Shown in pieces: positions 24,738 through 26,519 of a stretch of 26,519 bases of DNA. A program made the translations under genes and the position numbers. Under the pieces are notes generated by a model that was given only the letters and a program-made list of their open reading frames with translations, was not told the origin of the DNA and made no database searches. This DNA is from a bacterium (GTDB taxonomy: Bacteria; Pseudomonadota; Gammaproteobacteria; Berkiellales; Berkiellaceae), in assembly GCA_009927065.1 (NCBI GenBank), contig RFNU01000144.1, forward strand, positions 1 to 26,519, written 5' to 3'. The stretch's first letter is position 1; each line of letters starts with the position of its first letter.

Positions 24738-24759
24738 GTTTTAGCTTAATAGCTAAAAC
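24738..24759 (+). terminator. Hairpin after kup (weak terminator candidate)
   Basis: GTTTTAGCT (24738-24746) and AGCTAAAAC (24751-24759) are perfect 9-base arms around a TAAT loop, 41 bases after the kup stop. The stem is A/T-rich and is not followed by a T-run on either strand, so it is not a textbook intrinsic terminator. It could act as a mRNA 3'-end stabiliser or be chance. Confidence 0.3.
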
Positions 24760-24929
24760 ATCGCTACAAAACACATAGTGACACTACCCTGCTTCTTCAT
24801 GGACGGGTAGGTTGCATTGCATCTTCATAGCCACATTCATTGTTAACTTGCATTTAATAATTCAATGAATCCATTCAATAAAAAAGTAATATATGCTAAA
24901 TTTTGCAACATTATTAAAAAAATTTATTT

Positions 24930-25169
24930 ATGATGAAAATAGTTTGCATGACTCAATTACATCTTGTATCTGCTGGTTTACAAGCCTCAACAAGCACGCA
25001 TCAAAATTCTTTTAAAGACCAAGAGGAGATTAATAATCAAGATATAATGAGCTTGGCCTTTCAAGTTGGGTTGTGTATTTTTAATATCTTTGTGGTTATC
25101 AATGCTCATGAAAAAGAAAAAAAAGCACGCTACCAAGATGAGTTGAACAAAGAAAAAAATTCTCATTAA
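24930..25169 (+). CDS. Small hypothetical membrane protein (79 aa)
   Basis: Starts at tandem ATGs (24930 and 24933) with no Shine-Dalgarno; an A/T-rich leader precedes it. Residues ~1-18 are mildly hydrophobic, ~19-38 are polar, and 'MSLAFQVGLCIFNIFVVINA' (~40-59) is a plausible membrane helix followed by a Lys/Glu-rich tail ('HEKEKKARYQDELNKEKN'). I do not recognise it. A minus-strand open frame of 66 codons covers the same bases and reads less like a protein. It could be a real small membrane protein or chance; confidence is low. Confidence 0.35.
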   Translation: MMKIVCMTQLHLVSAGLQASTSTHQNSFKDQEEINNQDIMSLAFQVGLCIFNIFVVINAHEKEKKARYQDELNKEKNSH

Positions 25170-25485
25170 TGCCATCAAAAGAATCATGAGCGAGCTAGTT
25201 GGAAAGTCTTACACAATACTGAGCATTATGAATCAACTTTTTAAGAATGGAGTTGTTATGGCTGTAAAAGGAACTGAGCATAGCCATCACGTCAGCAGAT
25301 TCATATTCCTATAACACCTGCGTTACTCAAAGATACTCAAATTGATTATCATCGGTCAATCAATGATGATTGATTGCAAATACTAAAATATGAGAGAATC
25401 TTTTTTTGTATTTTGAATAATAGCAAACTTGATTATACTTAATACTACGCTATTTATTTTTTGATTTTTTTATAAAGGGTGATAT
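25170..25485. other. Intergenic region with a small frameshifted ORF and a hairpin
   Basis: 316 bases. ATG 25186 opens a 42-codon frame to TAA 25312-25314; an internal ATG at 25258 has GGAG 7 bases upstream ('MAVKGTEHSHH'). From about 25274 another frame reads 'RQQIHIPITPALLKDTQIDY' and ends at TGA near 25371, so one frameshift would make a ~60-residue protein; I infer a small decayed gene. CAATCAAT (25357-25364) and ATTGATTG (25369-25376) form perfect 8-base arms with a 4-base loop but no T-run follows. The last ~100 bases are A/T-rich leader to the ankyrin gene, whose ribosome site AAAGGGTGA is at 25474-25482. Confidence 0.35.
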
Positions 25486-26519
25486 ATGCTGGCTTATTTA
25501 AGGTTTCTTGTTGGGTTCATTCCTTTTTTAACAAAACAGTCTGCTTCATTCCAACATACTAAGATCTCTTTGTATCAAGCTCCTCGAACGTTCCATCTTT
25601 TTGATAACAATCAAAATGTGATTGATGATTCGCAAAACAAAACTGAGAGTTCTTTTCTATCTTCTTCATCAAATATGAGCCCCGAGAAAATTTATTTAAG
25701 TAATAAGTGGGTTAAGCAGCAATTTGCTAGCATTTTTAATTCAACAGTTAATAAACCAGCGCAAGCTTCAGTATCGATTTTTATTAAAGATGAAGTTAAA
25801 CATCCTGATGATCATGATGAGCAAGCACTTTTAGACAATATTAGGCGTCATTTCGATAATCAAAAAAAGATTAAATATCTTCAACAGTATGGCATGAGGG
25901 ATTATGCACGCATTGCGGAAAGACGCGCTCCTTCTGTAAATGATTTTATCAAAACATCAATCTGTGAAGAACACATAGAGGTTCGTCACTTAGGATCTCT
26001 TCTTCAAGCCGTGCGTTATGGTAAAACGCCACTTGTAAGAGAAATCTTAGAGTATAATGATTTTACAGAATTTTATGATCAACAAGGCTATTCAGCATTA
26101 CATTTAGCTGTCAAATTACAACATGAATCAATCGTTAAGTTACTCTTAGAAGCAGGGGCTTATCTTTCATCAACAAATAAAGATGGATACTCAGTTTTGC
26201 ATACAGCGATTCTTGGTAACAATCCCAAGATTTTGAAGATGATTTTTCTGTATTTGGAAAAAAAACCCAATCAACATCTTATTCATTCAGTCACAAAAGA
26301 TGGTTGTGAAACACCATTACATTGCGCTGCACGTGTGCATAATATTGACACGATCAAGACATTACTTGCCTTGGGGTCCTCTGTAAAAATGAAAGATGCT
26401 CAAGGACGCATAGCCTTAATGACAGCATCTTCCCATGGATATTTCAATAACGTTGCTCAACTTATCAGCGCCGGATCTTCATTAGAAGATCAAGATAGCA
26501 ACGGAATGACATCGTTGTT
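25486..26519 (+). CDS. Ankyrin-repeat protein, 3' end outside window; predicted effector
   Basis: The frame is open from ATG 25486 to the window edge (344 full codons), so the protein is partial. The start is well supported by AAAGGG about 7 bases upstream. The N-terminus 'MLAYLRFLVGFIPFLTK' is hydrophobic and could be a short membrane-associating helix or a weak signal. Residues ~20-165 are polar with no recognisable domain. From ~168 on there are at least five ankyrin units: 'LLQAVRYGKTPLVREILEY', 'GYSALHLAVKLQHESIVKLL', 'GYSVLHTAILGNNPKILKM', 'CETPLHCAARVHNIDTIKTL' and 'GRIALMTASSHGYFNNVAQL'. It shares the repeat type but not the architecture of the ankyrin genes at 353 and 3587. Function is unknown; host-protein binding is inferred from the repeats and context. 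Confidence 0.88.
   Translation, partial: MLAYLRFLVGFIPFLTKQSASFQHTKISLYQAPRTFHLFDNNQNVIDDSQNKTESSFLSSSSNMSPEKIYLSNKWVKQQFASIFNSTVNKPAQASVSIFIKDEVKHPDDHDEQALLDNIRRHFDNQKKIKYLQQYGMRDYARIAERRAPSVNDFIKTSICEEHIEVRHLGSLLQAVRYGKTPLVREILEYNDFTEFYDQQGYSALHLAVKLQHESIVKLLLEAGAYLSSTNKDGYSVLHTAILGNNPKILKMIFLYLEKKPNQHLIHSVTKDGCETPLHCAARVHNIDTIKTLLALGSSVKMKDAQGRIALMTASSHGYFNNVAQLISAGSSLEDQDSNGMTSL

Noticed and set aside
24785..24812. CTACCC...GGGTAG inverted repeat after kup
   Set aside because: Only six-base arms with a 15-base loop and no T-run; not convincing as a terminator.
24987..25187. 66-codon minus-strand frame rich in Phe and Ile
   Set aside because: Mostly the antisense of a Lys/Glu-rich tail; no ribosome site and no recognisable features.

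Overview
The window looks like an accessory region of an AT-rich intracellular gammaproteobacterium. The order Legionellales or a close relative is my best guess. The basis is inference from content: giant ankyrin-repeat proteins, leucine-rich-repeat (LRR) proteins built on a 29-residue 'ELAEAF..LP..VTTLDLS.N.L' unit, and a putative cysteine-protease-like effector, interspersed with ordinary proteobacterial housekeeping genes. No rRNA, tRNA, CRISPR array, integrase or transposase is visible, and no secretion-system gene lies in the window, so 'effector' is a prediction.

Layout. 1-300: C-terminal end of a gene entering from the left, assigned to the LRR family by its tail. 353-7366: two very large ankyrin proteins (976 and 1259 aa). 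7372-7494: minus-strand gene scrap carrying a 57-base inverted copy of positions 1-57. 7576-8940: LRR protein with a 90-base internal tandem duplication. 9061-9966: membrane-anchored spermidine-synthase-like methyltransferase. 10080-17307: tightly coupled mdtA-mdtB-mdtC RND efflux operon. 17525-19897: phosphoenolpyruvate synthase (ppsA). 19913-20998 (minus): second LRR protein, convergent with ppsA. 21179-21204: third, 26-base copy of the repeat, abutting a decayed coding region (21205-21490) that runs, through an in-frame TGA, into a 361-codon protein with a Cys/His/Asp pattern (21611-22696). 22838-24697: Kup potassium transporter. 24698-25485: sparse region with one small membrane ORF and coding debris. 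25486-end: a third ankyrin protein, cut by the window edge.

How it fits together. The housekeeping block (drug/bile-type efflux, gluconeogenic PEP supply, K+ uptake) is intact and canonical. It is interrupted and bracketed by fast-evolving, repeat-rich, probably host-directed genes, and by fragments of such genes. The three LRR-family proteins share a C-terminal module of their own. The dispersed repeat is a piece of coding sequence just before that module, which suggests that reshuffling of LRR-family tails has shaped the region. I see no convincing complete novel multi-gene system. The most interesting signals are the inverted repeat, the shared tail module, the interrupted Cys/His/Asp gene and the unassigned domain of the first ankyrin protein.
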